From: Jeotgalibacillus sp. ET6
GTDB lineage: Bacteria; Bacillota; Bacilli; Bacillales; Jeotgalibacillaceae
Direction of reading: 5' to 3'
Assembly: GCF_029667115.1 (NCBI RefSeq)
Contig: NZ_JARUIU010000010.1
Span: 1-64,000, forward strand
Length of the DNA stretch: 64,000 bases
Under the pieces are notes generated by a model. That model was not told the DNA's origin. It saw only the letters and a list, made by a program, of their open reading frames with translations, and did no database searches. Position numbers and translations under genes: made by a program. Positions 8,886 to 17,860 of the stretch are shown here, piece after piece (the stretch's first letter is position 1; the number at the start of each line of letters is the position of its first letter).

Positions 8886-9666
8886 CGCGTACTCCAGGCG
8901 CCGTCTCTTCCCCGGTTAAATAAACAGCAAGCTGGTCCTCAAGAACTCTTGGGTTCTGACCGTTGTGGATGCCAATAACCCCTTCGACAATGACTCTGCC
9001 TGTAAATAATTCTTTTTCTGTCGAGGTCGCAAGCTTTGCAGCCATCGGATTAAAAACAAGATTAGCAAGAAGGACGCCGTAAAACGTCGTCAAAAGGGCA
9101 ATGGCCATATTCGGTCCCAAAGAAGCAGGATCATTTAAATCTTTCAGCATCAGTATCAAGCCGATCAACGTTCCAATCATTCCCCACGCAGGTGCATAGT
9201 CCCCTGCTTTTTCCACCATTCTTCTTCCTTTGCGATGGCGTTCTTCCAATGAAATCATTTCAGCATGAAGTATGTTTTCTATGGTTTCTGCATCAACACC
9301 ATCTATCGTTAAATAAATGCCTCTTTTGATGAATGGATTGTGAATCTCTGCAAGCTCTTTCTCCAAAGAAAGGATGCCTTCTTTTCTAGCAATCTCTGAA
9401 AGATGAACAAACAAATCTACAGTTTCTCTTAAATTATCTTTTGAGCTTTTAAAAGACTGAACACTCACTCTGCCAAACCGTTTAAGTTCACGAATTGGAA
9501 AGCTGACGAGCATTGCCGCAAGAATGCCTCCAAAAACAATTAAAATAGAAGGAAGGTGGAGAAAGGAAGAAAAGCCCTCCAATCCCCCATTCCATGCTAC
9601 TGCAATACCAATCATCAGTATCCCTGCTGCCACCCCAACAGGCGTCAGAAAATCAAGATTTTTCAT
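8878..9666 (-). CDS. motP: Flagellar motor stator protein MotP
   Basis: MotA/MotP-family stator subunit of 262 residues with four membrane helices (about 5-25, 32-52, 150-170, 185-205) and a large cytoplasmic loop rich in charged residues that contacts the rotor. Conserved GDYAPAWGMIGTLIGLI and NPMAAKL blocks flank the pore helices. It is 33 bp downstream of ccpA with no terminator between, which is the B. subtilis ccpA-motP-motS arrangement, so stator supply may follow ccpA transcription. Confidence 0.93.
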   Translation of the reverse strand: MKNLDFLTPVGVAAGILMIGIAVAWNGGLEGFSSFLHLPSILIVFGGILAAMLVSFPIRELKRFGRVSVQSFKSSKDNLRETVDLFVHLSEIARKEGILSLEKELAEIHNPFIKRGIYLTIDGVDAETIENILHAEMISLEERHRKGRRMVEKAGDYAPAWGMIGTLIGLILMLKDLNDPASLGPNMAIALLTTFYGVLLANLVFNPMAAKLATSTEKELFTGRVIVEGVIGIHNGQNPRVLEDQLAVYLTGEETAPGVRDV

Positions 9667-9699
9667 AACCGTCTCCCCTGCCGTTATGCAACCGGCTGA

Positions 9700-10707
9700 T
9701 TAGCCTTCGTTTTTTGTTGATTGTCTGCCCTCAATTCGATGAGGAAGAACCACTGTTTGATTATCGATTTCTTCTTTATTCATTAATTTTGTAAGTAAAC
9801 GCATCGCAACCGCACCAATATCATAAAGCGGCTGAACAACAGAAGTTAGCTGCGGGCGAACCATGAGCGCGAGTTTCGTGCTGTCAAAAGAGATGACTTC
9901 AGTATCATTCGGAATATTCAACCCCTGATCCTGCGCACCGTGCACAACACCAAGCGCCATTTCATCATTTCCTACAAAAATAGCAGTCGGTTTTGTTGAA
10001 AGCTCCTGCAGCCGCGACCATGCTTCAAGTCCGCTGTCATACGTATAATCACCTTCAATGACCAGATCGTCAGTATAATCAATGCCTGCTTCCTGCAGTG
10101 CCTCACGATAGCCTTCAAGCTTTAATGCCCGGTTGATCGTATCGTGAAACGGTCCGCTGACAAAAGCAATTTCTTTATGTCCTTTTTCAACCAAACGGGA
10201 TACAGCATCAAACGAAGCCTGATGATAGTCGATATTAACAGACGGAGTTTCGTTGGTCGCGTCGACTGAGCCTGCAATAACGATTGGAACAGGTGAACGC
10301 TTAAATTCAGCCACATGCTCCTCCGTTATATTGCCTCCCATGAACACAATTCCGTCCACTTGTTTTCCAAGCATGGTATTCAATAAATGAAGTTCTTTTT
10401 CTTCATTCTGATCTGAGTTGCTTAAAATAATGTTGTATTTATACATGGTGGCAATATCTTCAATTCCCCTTGCCAGCTCAGCAAAAAAGATATTTGAAAT
10501 ATCAGGGATAATAACCCCTACTGTAGTTGTTTTTTTGCTTGCAAGCCCTCTTGCTACTGCATTTGGCCGGTAGCCAAGACGGTCAATGACCTCGAGCACC
10601 TTTTTTCTTGTAGCCGGTTTTACATTTGGGTTGCCATTGACAACACGTGAAACAGTCGCCATTGATACATTTGCTTCTCTTGCTACATCATAAATCGTTA
10701 TATTCAT
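9700..10707 (-). CDS. ccpA: Catabolite control protein A
   Basis: LacI/GalR-family global regulator of carbon catabolite control, 335 residues. It binds cre boxes together with seryl-phosphorylated HPr. The N-terminal helix-turn-helix ([19 protein letters not shown]) and hinge helix are nearly identical to B. subtilis CcpA, followed by the periplasmic-binding-protein-like core. I place the start at the ATG at 10707 because AAAGGAG lies 8 bases before it and the family begins here; an upstream in-frame start would add 11 unrelated residues. Cre boxes at 5543, 55379 and 55560 are candidate targets in this window. Confidence 0.97.
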   Translation of the reverse strand: MNITIYDVAREANVSMATVSRVVNGNPNVKPATRKKVLEVIDRLGYRPNAVARGLASKKTTTVGVIIPDISNIFFAELARGIEDIATMYKYNIILSNSDQNEEKELHLLNTMLGKQVDGIVFMGGNITEEHVAEFKRSPVPIVIAGSVDATNETPSVNIDYHQASFDAVSRLVEKGHKEIAFVSGPFHDTINRALKLEGYREALQEAGIDYTDDLVIEGDYTYDSGLEAWSRLQELSTKPTAIFVGNDEMALGVVHGAQDQGLNIPNDTEVISFDSTKLALMVRPQLTSVVQPLYDIGAVAMRLLTKLMNKEEIDNQTVVLPHRIEGRQSTKNEG

Positions 10708-10919
10708 TGTAAGCGCTCCTTTAAGCATTCTCATTTTCATTTGTTTTCATTTTACACGAAAAAGCGGACAGAATCTAAGGTTAACTTGTCTGTACACCTA
10801 TTTGTTCACATATGTACATAATCATACGCTAGTGTTGTAACGCTTTCAATCATTAGAGTAAGAAGACATAAAACGTTCGTATTTACTAGTATGTACTGCA
10901 GGCAATAAAGCCAAACAAA

Positions 10920-10965
10920 AAACTCTCCCCATCCAGTGCATCTGCACCAGACAGGAAGAGTCCTT
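10920..10965 (-). terminator. Terminator of aroA
   Basis: On the minus strand an imperfect hairpin GACTCTTCCTG..GGTGCA / TGCACTGGATGGGGAGAG is followed by TTTTTT, just past the aroA stop. Confidence 0.75.
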
Positions 10966-10970
10966 CTCAA

Positions 10971-12053
10971 CTAGGATTTCGCATGAACACCTAAAAATTC
11001 TTGAACTGCACCCCAGAAATGATCAAATTGCTCAAAGTTCATTTGCTGAGCAGAATCAGACAAAGCAACTGCCGGATCAGGATGTACTTCTGCCATTACG
11101 CCATCTGCGCCGATAGCAAGAGCTGCTTTTGCTGTAGGAAGAAGCAAGTCTCTTCTGCCGGTTGAATGGGTCACATCAACCATGACTGGTAGATGAGTTT
11201 CCTGTTTCAGGATTGGCACGGCTGATATATCCAGTGTATTTCTGGTTGCTTTTTCGTATGTGCGGATTCCCCGCTCACACAATATGATCTGATCATTTCC
11301 CTGTGCCATAATATATTCAGCAGCGTTAATAAATTCATCAATTGTTGCTGCAAGGCCACGTTTCAACAGGACTGGTTTTTTTGCAGCGCCTGCTGCTTTA
11401 AGCAATTCAAAGTTTTGCATATTCCTCGCGCCTATTTGAATCACATCAATATAATCAACAGCTTCTTCTATATGAGCCGGATTTACAATTTCACTGATTA
11501 CAGCCAGATCGTATTCATCTGCAACACGCTTTAGAATCTGCAGCCCTTCAAGGCCAAGACCCTGAAAATCATAAGGAGAGGTTCTTGGTTTGTATGCTCC
11601 GCCACGCAGCAATTTAAGTCCTTTGCCCTGAACCTGCTTAGCAACCGCAGCCACCTGTTCATAGGATTCAACAGCACATGGGCCGAAAATAAATTGCGGC
11701 TTGCCATTTCCGATTTGTTCGCCTTTAAGCTCTACCACTGTATCATCCGATTTTTTCTTTCTAGATACAAGCAGCGCCTTGCGATGATCGTCTTTCTGAA
11801 GCTCAAGACCGGCCTTGAATATCTCTTTGAAAATATGCTCAATCGTGGAATTGAGAAATGGTCCTTTGTTGTTTTCATTTAAAAGGTCCAGCATGGCACG
11901 TTCTCGTACTGGCTCAAAACGGTTAACACCCTGCTTTTCTTTTACTCGCCCGATCTCTTGAACCAACTCTGCACGCTGATTGATAACGTCCAGCAGTTGA
12001 AGGTTCATCTCATCTACTCTTTTTCTAAGCTGATCCAATTCCACATTGCTCAT
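10971..12053 (-). CDS. aroA: Bifunctional DAHP synthase / chorismate mutase
   Basis: First enzyme of aromatic amino acid synthesis, 360 residues. An N-terminal AroQ-type chorismate mutase domain (about 1-90) acts as the feedback-sensing module. A KDO8P/DAHP synthase barrel follows (about 105-355), with [24 protein letters not shown] and the metal-site region near the end. The start is the ATG at 12053, preceded by GAAAGGA, matching the B. subtilis N-terminus MSN.EL; an upstream in-frame start would add 21 non-homologous residues. It is separated from ccpA by its own terminator. Confidence 0.96.
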   Translation of the reverse strand: MSNVELDQLRKRVDEMNLQLLDVINQRAELVQEIGRVKEKQGVNRFEPVRERAMLDLLNENNKGPFLNSTIEHIFKEIFKAGLELQKDDHRKALLVSRKKKSDDTVVELKGEQIGNGKPQFIFGPCAVESYEQVAAVAKQVQGKGLKLLRGGAYKPRTSPYDFQGLGLEGLQILKRVADEYDLAVISEIVNPAHIEEAVDYIDVIQIGARNMQNFELLKAAGAAKKPVLLKRGLAATIDEFINAAEYIMAQGNDQIILCERGIRTYEKATRNTLDISAVPILKQETHLPVMVDVTHSTGRRDLLLPTAKAALAIGADGVMAEVHPDPAVALSDSAQQMNFEQFDHFWGAVQEFLGVHAKS

Positions 12054-12404
12054 ATTAAACATTCCTTTCTTTTGAGTCTCGGTTAACGTCGGCATAGACT
12101 TTATTCGGCTGGACAATAAGCGGCTGCTTATTCCAGCTATCAGAAAGTGAATCCTGTTAACAGACCCTTTTTCAAGTAATTTAATTGATTGATTTCATCT
12201 TTTCCCTCTGCCAAAAGTGTGGTACATTTTGGATAGCGTAGCCCTGTTATCGAAGGACCTGCTATTTCTAAATAAGAGAATGTTGAAAGCAACTCATCAA
12301 TTGTTCCTTATTATAATCCAACCTTCTTAGAATGTCACGAAAAACTTTATTTATTAAACGCTTTTAAGCGTTAAAGTGATAAAGAAAAGGATGTGCAGTA
12401 CTTA
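12054..12404. other. Divergent aroA / FtsA-like intergenic region
   Basis: No gene seen in these 350 bp. A perfect 16-bp palindrome AACGCTTTTAAGCGTT at 12357-12372 lies just before the start of the FtsA-like gene and could be an operator. I could not identify a convincing promoter on either strand. Confidence 0.5.
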
Positions 12405-14549
12405 TTGAATACTGAAAGAATTTTCGCCCTTGATATTGGAACCCGTTCGATAGTAGGTCTGATTTTATCTTATAAGGAAGACCATTACACAGTAGAAAAA
12501 ATCATACAGAAAGATCATAAAAGCCGGGCAATGCTCGATGGACAGATTCATCACGTCCCTGCCGTTGCCGAACTAATTATTGAAATTAAAGAAGAGTTTG
12601 AGCAGTGCTACGGCTCCTTAACTACCGTCTCGGTTGCAGCCGCAGGACGGGCATTAATTACAAGTCAGGCACGTTTTGATTTGCCGCTGTCAAAAAATCA
12701 AAATCTGTCACAGCAGGATATTTTACATATGGAGCTGCAGGCTGTCCAATTAGCTCAGGAGAAAGCAGCCCAAGATGAAAACAGCCACCATTATCACTGT
12801 GTTGGCTATTCGGTCCTGCACTATATGATAGATGGACAAAACATAGGATCTCTCGAGGATCAAAAAGGCGATACAGCATCTGTTGCAATTATAGCTACCT
12901 TTCTACCTCGAATAGTCATTGAATCTTTGATAGCTTCTCTAAAAAGAGCCGGTCTTTCTATGGGTGCCCTTACATTAGAACCTATCGCAGCGATTAATGT
13001 GCTGATTCCGGCTTCAATGAGAAAGCTGAATATAGCACTTGTTGATATCGGAGCGGGAACTTCGGATATTGCCATTACAAACGATGGAACAGTAGTCGCC
13101 TATGGAATGGTGCCCATTGCCGGTGATGAAATAACAGAATGCCTCAGTGAACATTTTATATTGGATTTCCCGCTGGCAGAAGAAACGAAGAGAAAAATCC
13201 AAACGTCAAATACACTCGTCATTTCTGATATTCTGGGCTTTGAAAACGAAGTCTCCAGAGATGAAATGGTAGAGGCTCTACGCCCTTCTGCAGAAAAGCT
13301 GGCAGTGGCCATTTCCGAGGAAATAATGCGCTTAAACAATCAGAACTCCCCAAAAGCAGTCATGCTCGTTGGTGGAGGAAGCCTTACACCGCTGCTGCCG
13401 GAGCTTCTTTCTCGAAAATTGAACCTGCCTTCCTCAAGAGTTGCCGTAAGAGGGATAGAAGCGGTGCAAGGATTAACGTTTAGGGATTCTATCACGGAGG
13501 GTCCTGAATTTATCACTCCTGTAGGAATCGCCATTGCCGCAAAAAAATCGCCAATAAAGTATGTAACAGTCACCCTGAATGGCCATGAAGTACGTCTATT
13601 TGAAGTAAAACAGCTTTTAATTTCTGATGCCCTTCTTGCTGGCGGAATTAAGTTTTCAAACATGCAAGGTACCCCGGCGCCTGCCAAAATGATTATGCTG
13701 AACAGTCAAAAGCTGACCATACCCGGAGGTGAAGGACAGCCGCCTGTAATTCAGCTAAATGGCCTGCCTGCTCAAATCAACGATCCCATTCGACCGGGAG
13801 ATGACATTATCATTCAACAAGGAGAACAGGGTCAGCCATTCACAACCAGAATTCGCGATATTCTAGAAGAAGAGTCACTTGATATAGAGGTTGAGATAAA
13901 CAGGAGCTCCTATGTGGTGAAAAAAGAAATAAGAGTGAATGGTGTAGTACAGTCCCCGGATTATGAGTTGGAGGACAGAGATTCAGTGAAATTTAATAAG
14001 AACCTGTCTTATTTCGAAGTAATCAGGCAGGCAGGTATAGACATCCAGAAAAACGAGAGTAAACCATTTCGTCTTATATTAGATGGCAAACGCACCTTTT
14101 TTCCTCAATGGGATGCAAGAGTTAAGGTTAATCATCTTCCATTGCGGCCTGAATTTTTATCGGGGGAAGTAAAACAGAATGATGTGATCGAAGTAAAAGG
14201 ACATTCAAAGCCAACAGCAGCTCTCCTTCTTACAGAATTAGCTCTTCCTGCCCATCATAAAATAGAAGTATCTTTTAATGGAGATCTGATTGTTCTGAAT
14301 CAACCATCTGCTATCATTTTTCGAAATAATGAGCCGCTAAAGGGAGAAGACTCTTTAATTTATGACGAAGAATTAATAATCCATAAAAGCAGCGCAAGAG
14401 AATTTGTTTTTCAGGATGTATTTCGTTATTCAGACTGGCAGCCTCCAACAGGCACTACCGGTAAAGTTGTTATTCAAAAAAACGGCGTGCATGCTTCTCT
14501 TGATGAGCCGATTAAAACAGGGGATGTTCTGGAGCTTTACGTTAAATAA
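12405..14549 (+). CDS. FtsA/PilM-like actin-fold protein with repeated C-terminal modules
   Basis: Protein of about 714 residues. The first 330 or so form an actin/Hsp70-type ATPase fold: phosphate-1 loop FALDIGTRS at the N-terminus, phosphate-2 loop LVDIGAGTSDIAI, adenosine loop MLVGGGSLTPLLPELL. This most resembles FtsA. The remaining 370 residues are unlike classical FtsA and appear to repeat a short beta pattern (NG....L..P....GD.I/V), for example ending in IKTGDVLELYVK; there is no amphipathic FtsA membrane tail. TTG at 12405 is the likely start, although AAAGGA sits 13 bases away; a GTG at 12393 lies too close to it. The cellular role is unknown; a cytoskeletal or envelope role is an inference from the fold. 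Confidence 0.8.
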   Translation: MNTERIFALDIGTRSIVGLILSYKEDHYTVEKIIQKDHKSRAMLDGQIHHVPAVAELIIEIKEEFEQCYGSLTTVSVAAAGRALITSQARFDLPLSKNQNLSQQDILHMELQAVQLAQEKAAQDENSHHYHCVGYSVLHYMIDGQNIGSLEDQKGDTASVAIIATFLPRIVIESLIASLKRAGLSMGALTLEPIAAINVLIPASMRKLNIALVDIGAGTSDIAITNDGTVVAYGMVPIAGDEITECLSEHFILDFPLAEETKRKIQTSNTLVISDILGFENEVSRDEMVEALRPSAEKLAVAISEEIMRLNNQNSPKAVMLVGGGSLTPLLPELLSRKLNLPSSRVAVRGIEAVQGLTFRDSITEGPEFITPVGIAIAAKKSPIKYVTVTLNGHEVRLFEVKQLLISDALLAGGIKFSNMQGTPAPAKMIMLNSQKLTIPGGEGQPPVIQLNGLPAQINDPIRPGDDIIIQQGEQGQPFTTRIRDILEEESLDIEVEINRSSYVVKKEIRVNGVVQSPDYELEDRDSVKFNKNLSYFEVIRQAGIDIQKNESKPFRLILDGKRTFFPQWDARVKVNHLPLRPEFLSGEVKQNDVIEVKGHSKPTAALLLTELALPAHHKIEVSFNGDLIVLNQPSAIIFRNNEPLKGEDSLIYDEELIIHKSSAREFVFQDVFRYSDWQPPTGTTGKVVIQKNGVHASLDEPIKTGDVLELYVK

Positions 14550-14564
14550 GCTGTATACAGCAAC

Positions 14565-14599
14565 AAAAGCCGCCATTCCATTTGGAAAGGCGGCTTTTT
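14565..14599. terminator. Bidirectional terminator
   Basis: AAAAGCCGCC / GGCGGCTTTTT stem with a TCCATTTGGA loop, between the FtsA-like gene and convergent brxC. Confidence 0.88.
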
Positions 14600-14637
14600 C
14601 AACAGATAGGGTTACTATGATAAATCTTGACGTGCCT

Positions 14638-14955
14638 CTACTGCAGCTGATCTTTAAGTGCTTTTTCTTTAATCTTGAAGTGAGATGTATTCCATACAGG
14701 TTTTTTATCTTTAAAGTAAAGTGCCTGTGGCGACTCATGCCTCACACCAAATTGATCTGCTATATACGCTGAGAGCTCTTTGGCTTCCTGTACAGCCAGA
14801 TAATATGTGTCTGCTTGTTCATGGGCATCAAAATTTTTGTACTCTTCATAAGCAGAAGCACTTATCGGGCATGTAAGGCTGTGCTTTAAAAGGAAAAAAG
14901 ACTGCTTGGTTGAAAGTAGCTCGTCAAATTCACTAATTGAATCAATTTTATTCAA
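14638..14955 (-). CDS. brxC: Monothiol bacilliredoxin BrxC (YtxJ)
   Basis: Thioredoxin-fold protein of about 105 residues. The single active-site cysteine is in TCPIS (C29 from the chosen start), the hallmark of BrxC, which removes bacillithiol from mixed disulfides on proteins. TTG at 14955 has AAAGGAG 8 bases upstream; a GTG three codons earlier abuts the ribosome site. It is the last gene of the ytxG-ytxH-brxC stress operon, but a hairpin at 14985-15017 separates it from ytxH and may reduce its expression. Confidence 0.88.
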   Translation of the reverse strand: MNKIDSISEFDELLSTKQSFFLLKHSLTCPISASAYEEYKNFDAHEQADTYYLAVQEAKELSAYIADQFGVRHESPQALYFKDKKPVWNTSHFKIKEKALKDQLQ

Positions 14956-14984
14956 AATAAACACTCCTTTGTTAACATTTCCAA

Positions 14985-15017
14985 GAAAAAACGATGAAGT
15001 AAAGCTTCACCGTTTTT
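14985..15017 (-). terminator. Intercistronic hairpin between ytxH and brxC
   Basis: AAAAACGATGAAG / CTTCACCGTTTTT. It has a U-rich 3' side on either strand, so it could act as a partial terminator inside the operon. Confidence 0.55.
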
Positions 15018-15024
15018 CTGTGAA

Positions 15025-15525
15025 TTACTTATTTAACTTTGTATCCTCACTAAGTGGAGCAGGATCTGTTTTTGGAGTTGCCGGATCAACAGGAGTTACG
15101 GTTGGAATAGATGATACCGTACTTTCATTCCTTGGAAGATCTGCTGAACCTTGATCTCCTGCATCGAATGTTTCTTCCTGGTCTGATGATGAATTTTTCT
15201 CCTTCATTGATTTTACTTTTTCAACTAAGGAGTTGGACTGGTTTTGCACTGTCTGTGTAATGCCTGCTGATTTTTCTTTTGCTGTTGATGCTAACTCATT
15301 ACCCTTTGTAACAGCCTGATCTTTCCACTCATAAGAACGTTCTTTTAACAATCCTGCCTGATTATTTAAGTCCTGACGGAGCTCTGTACCTGACTTTGGA
15401 GCAAGAAACAGTGCAGTAGCTGCACCAATCGCGCCTCCGATTACTGCCCCAAGGATAAATTCCTTAGAGCTGCTTTCTTTCGTTGAAACCGTATCATATG
15501 TTGAATGTTTATCGTATTGAGCCAT
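15025..15525 (-). CDS. ytxH: YtxH general stress protein
   Basis: Protein of 166 residues with one glycine-rich membrane helix near 23-43 (ILGAVIGGAIGAATALFLAP) followed by the family motif PKSGTELR. A long, polar, probably helical region comes next, then a disordered Pro/Thr/Asp C-terminus. It is a general stress protein of unknown biochemical role, induced through sigma-B in B. subtilis. Its neighbours ytxG and brxC are in the same order as there. GGGAGG precedes the ATG. Confidence 0.88.
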   Translation of the reverse strand: MAQYDKHSTYDTVSTKESSSKEFILGAVIGGAIGAATALFLAPKSGTELRQDLNNQAGLLKERSYEWKDQAVTKGNELASTAKEKSAGITQTVQNQSNSLVEKVKSMKEKNSSSDQEETFDAGDQGSADLPRNESTVSSIPTVTPVDPATPKTDPAPLSEDTKLNK

Positions 15526-15562
15526 TAGATTACCTCCCTGTTTAACTTACTGGATATGGAAA

Positions 15563-16051
15563 TTAATAGGATCTCTGTTCGTCAGCGGGCGGAAGTGCTC
15601 GCTGTGGTTCCGGGTAATCTGTTGAAAAGTTGGCAGGCTTTGCGCTGCGTGCTTTCCACTTGTCGCGAATTTCCATTGCTACATTGCTCCACTGAACAAC
15701 CTGAGCAATTTTTTCTTCGTTATTTTCAACCGAACGGCTGATTGAGTGCGTAATTTTACCAATTGAGTTATTCAGCTGCTGAACATTCGTTCCGACACCT
15801 TTCACCGCGTCAACAACAGTATTTAATTTTAACGATTTGTCCTGGATATCTTCAGCAAGACCATTCGTTTTATGTAATAAATCTGTCGTCTCTTTCGTAA
15901 TGCCGTCAAGCTGATTTTGAAGTGCCCCTACTGTTCCTGCGAGATTATCCAACGTTTTTTTCATAGCAGTAAGTGTAGTGGCAAGGCTAATGCATAGTAC
16001 TAAAAATCCTACAGCAGCAATGGCTGCACTAATGTAAAGTATAATTTCCAT
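15563..16051 (-). CDS. ytxG: YtxG general stress protein (DUF948)
   Basis: Protein of 162 residues with an N-terminal membrane helix (about 4-26) followed by a long coiled-coil-like region with regular Leu/Val/Ile spacing, typical of DUF948, and a polar tail. Function unknown. It is the first gene of the ytxG-ytxH-brxC operon, directly behind a sigma-B promoter, and GGAAGGAG precedes the ATG. Confidence 0.88.
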   Translation of the reverse strand: MEIILYISAAIAAVGFLVLCISLATTLTAMKKTLDNLAGTVGALQNQLDGITKETTDLLHKTNGLAEDIQDKSLKLNTVVDAVKGVGTNVQQLNNSIGKITHSISRSVENNEEKIAQVVQWSNVAMEIRDKWKARSAKPANFSTDYPEPQRALPPADEQRSY

Positions 16052-16087
16052 GAATGATTCATCTCCTTCCTATTTCATATAGTGGAT

Positions 16088-16113
16088 ATACCCTTGCAAA
16101 TTATACACTAAAC
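16088..16113 (-). promoter_or_regulatory. Sigma-B promoter of the ytxGH-brxC operon
   Basis: On the minus strand GTTTAG (16108-16113), a 14-bp spacer and GGGTAT (16088-16093) match the sigma-B consensus (GTTTAA, 12-15 bp, GGGTAT). It lies 36 bp before ytxG. The homologous B. subtilis operon is sigma-B dependent. Confidence 0.85.
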
Positions 16114-16237
16114 TTGCTATTCCTTATATTTTCTATTTACACCAGCTTAATTCCTTCTCAATAAAAAAAATTTCATTGAACCAACTACATGCAGCCTGAT
16201 TGCTGATATCGGAATTATGATGGATGTGACAATTTAA

Positions 16238-16275
16238 AAAGAACCTGAGACAACAAATGTGTCTCAGGTTCTTAA
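16238..16275. terminator. Terminator downstream of murC (GAGACA family)
   Basis: AAGAACCTGAGACA / TGTCTCAGGTTCTT, a long perfect stem. This is a short member of the intergenic arm family described under the repeats. Confidence 0.8.
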
Positions 16276-16403
16276 AGTGTGGTTTATTGAACTGCGGTAA
16301 GATTCCACACCGCTATCTTAAAATGGCAAAGAATACTTCCTCAATTTTAAGTGCTTTTTCAGTTAAGACCCTGCCATTTTGGCGTGAATGATATTGATTT
16401 ATT
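16276..16403. other. Intergenic region without a recognised gene
   Basis: Contains only loose inverted repeats (AAAATGGC near 16320 and GCCATTTT near 16373). Nothing else supportable. Confidence 0.4.
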
Positions 16404-17711
16404 TCAGCTCTTAGCTAAAATCCAGTCCTCATAGGATTGCTGGAATTTTTGAATGTCTCCTGCTCCCATAAAAATAAGCACAGCGTCTTTATGCTTGGAA
16501 AGAAGAGAAGGATCTTCTGCATTTAAAAGAACTGCTCCTTCAATTTTTTCTTTAAGATCATGGATTGTAAGTTTGCCATGATTTTCTCTTGCTGACCCGA
16601 AAATATCACATAGATAAACCTGATCAGCTTTATTCAGACAGTCCGCAAAATCATTGAGGAACGTTTGGGTCCTCGTGAAGGTATGCGGCTGAAAAATGGC
16701 CACAATTTCACGTCCCGGGTATTTTTTTGAAGCAGAGTCGAGTGTTGCCCTGATTTCAGTCGGGTGATGCGCGTAATCATCAATCAGAATTTGGTTTTGA
16801 ACCTTTTTCTCGGTAAAACGTCTTTTAACCCCGCTGAATGTTTTAAGCTGAGCCTGAACCACTTCTGTATCGAAGCCTTCATAATGGCAAAGAGCAATAA
16901 CTGATAATGCATTCAGGATGGTATGATTTCCAAACATCGGAATGGTAAACGTTGCGTAAAATTCATTTCGGACCTGTACATCAAAAGTTGTTCCTTCAGG
17001 CGTTGTCACGATATTTCTTGCCTGAAAGTCATTATCTTCATCAAATCCATAAAATAAGACAGGCACATTTGCCTGCATTTTCTGCAGCTGTTCATCATCA
17101 CCGCACGCAATGATTCCTTTATTTACCTGCATAGCCATTTCCTGAAACGCTGAAAAAACATCATCTACATCAGCGAAATAATCAGGATGGTCAAAATCTA
17201 TATTGGTCATAATCATGTAATCAGGTGAATAGGAAAGAAAGTGCCTTCTGTACTCACACGCTTCAAAAGCAAAGTATTTGCTGTCTTCCATTCCTTTTCC
17301 AGTACCGTCTCCGATTAAGAAAGAGGTTCTGTCCCCACCCTGCATTACATGGGCAAGCAGGCCCGTTGTCGATGTTTTACCATGTGCGCCTGAGACGCCG
17401 ATTGAAACATACCGCTTCATAAAATCACCGAGAAATTTATGATAACGGATCACTTCTAATCCCTGGCTGCGGGCTTCGTCGATCTCCTCATGCTCATCCG
17501 GATAAGCATTTCCTGCAATGACTGTCATACCAGGGCGGATATTCTCCCGGCTAAACGGCAAAATTTGTATGTCACGTTCTTCAAGGGGAACTTGTGTAAA
17601 AAAATGTTTGTCTATATCAGAACCCTGAACATGATGATTCATGTCGTGCAATATTTGAGCCAGAGGACTCATTCCAGATCCTTTTATTCCTACAAAATGA
17701 TAACTTGTCAT
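16404..17711 (-). CDS. murC: UDP-N-acetylmuramate-L-alanine ligase
   Basis: Cytoplasmic peptidoglycan precursor enzyme that adds L-alanine to UDP-MurNAc using ATP; 435 residues, usual length. An N-terminal dinucleotide-like fold begins with [13 protein letters not shown]. The ATP P-loop GAHGKT is at 108-113, followed by the central Mur ligase domain and the C-terminal domain with [18 protein letters not shown] precedes the ATG. It is the next gene downstream of sftA in the same direction but has its own extended -10 promoter. Confidence 0.98.
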   Translation of the reverse strand: MTSYHFVGIKGSGMSPLAQILHDMNHHVQGSDIDKHFFTQVPLEERDIQILPFSRENIRPGMTVIAGNAYPDEHEEIDEARSQGLEVIRYHKFLGDFMKRYVSIGVSGAHGKTSTTGLLAHVMQGGDRTSFLIGDGTGKGMEDSKYFAFEACEYRRHFLSYSPDYMIMTNIDFDHPDYFADVDDVFSAFQEMAMQVNKGIIACGDDEQLQKMQANVPVLFYGFDEDNDFQARNIVTTPEGTTFDVQVRNEFYATFTIPMFGNHTILNALSVIALCHYEGFDTEVVQAQLKTFSGVKRRFTEKKVQNQILIDDYAHHPTEIRATLDSASKKYPGREIVAIFQPHTFTRTQTFLNDFADCLNKADQVYLCDIFGSARENHGKLTIHDLKEKIEGAVLLNAEDPSLLSKHKDAVLIFMGAGDIQKFQQSYEDWILAKS

Positions 17712-17802
17712 ATTTAAACCTCCAACGATCCTCTGCCTTGTTGCAGTATATGTTAGGCACAGGATGGTGTTAATCAGATTAGTTGAAAACGCATATTTTT
17801 TT

Positions 17803-17810
17803 ATTATAGC
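17803..17810 (-). promoter_or_regulatory. Extended -10 promoter of murC
   Basis: On the minus strand TGCTATAAT gives a TG-extended consensus -10 (17803-17808). The -35 is poor (TTTATT at 17 bp). Confidence 0.55.
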
Positions 17811-17860
17811 ACGTTTGTCTCTTTCAATAAACTATGTGCTAAGTATCAGAATGGTATAGA

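Noticed and set aside
10835-10849. TTGTAACGCTTTCAA upstream of ccpA as a cre box
   Set aside because: One half fits (TTGAAAGCG) but the other is one base short, so it fails the spacing of the consensus. It could still be a weak site.
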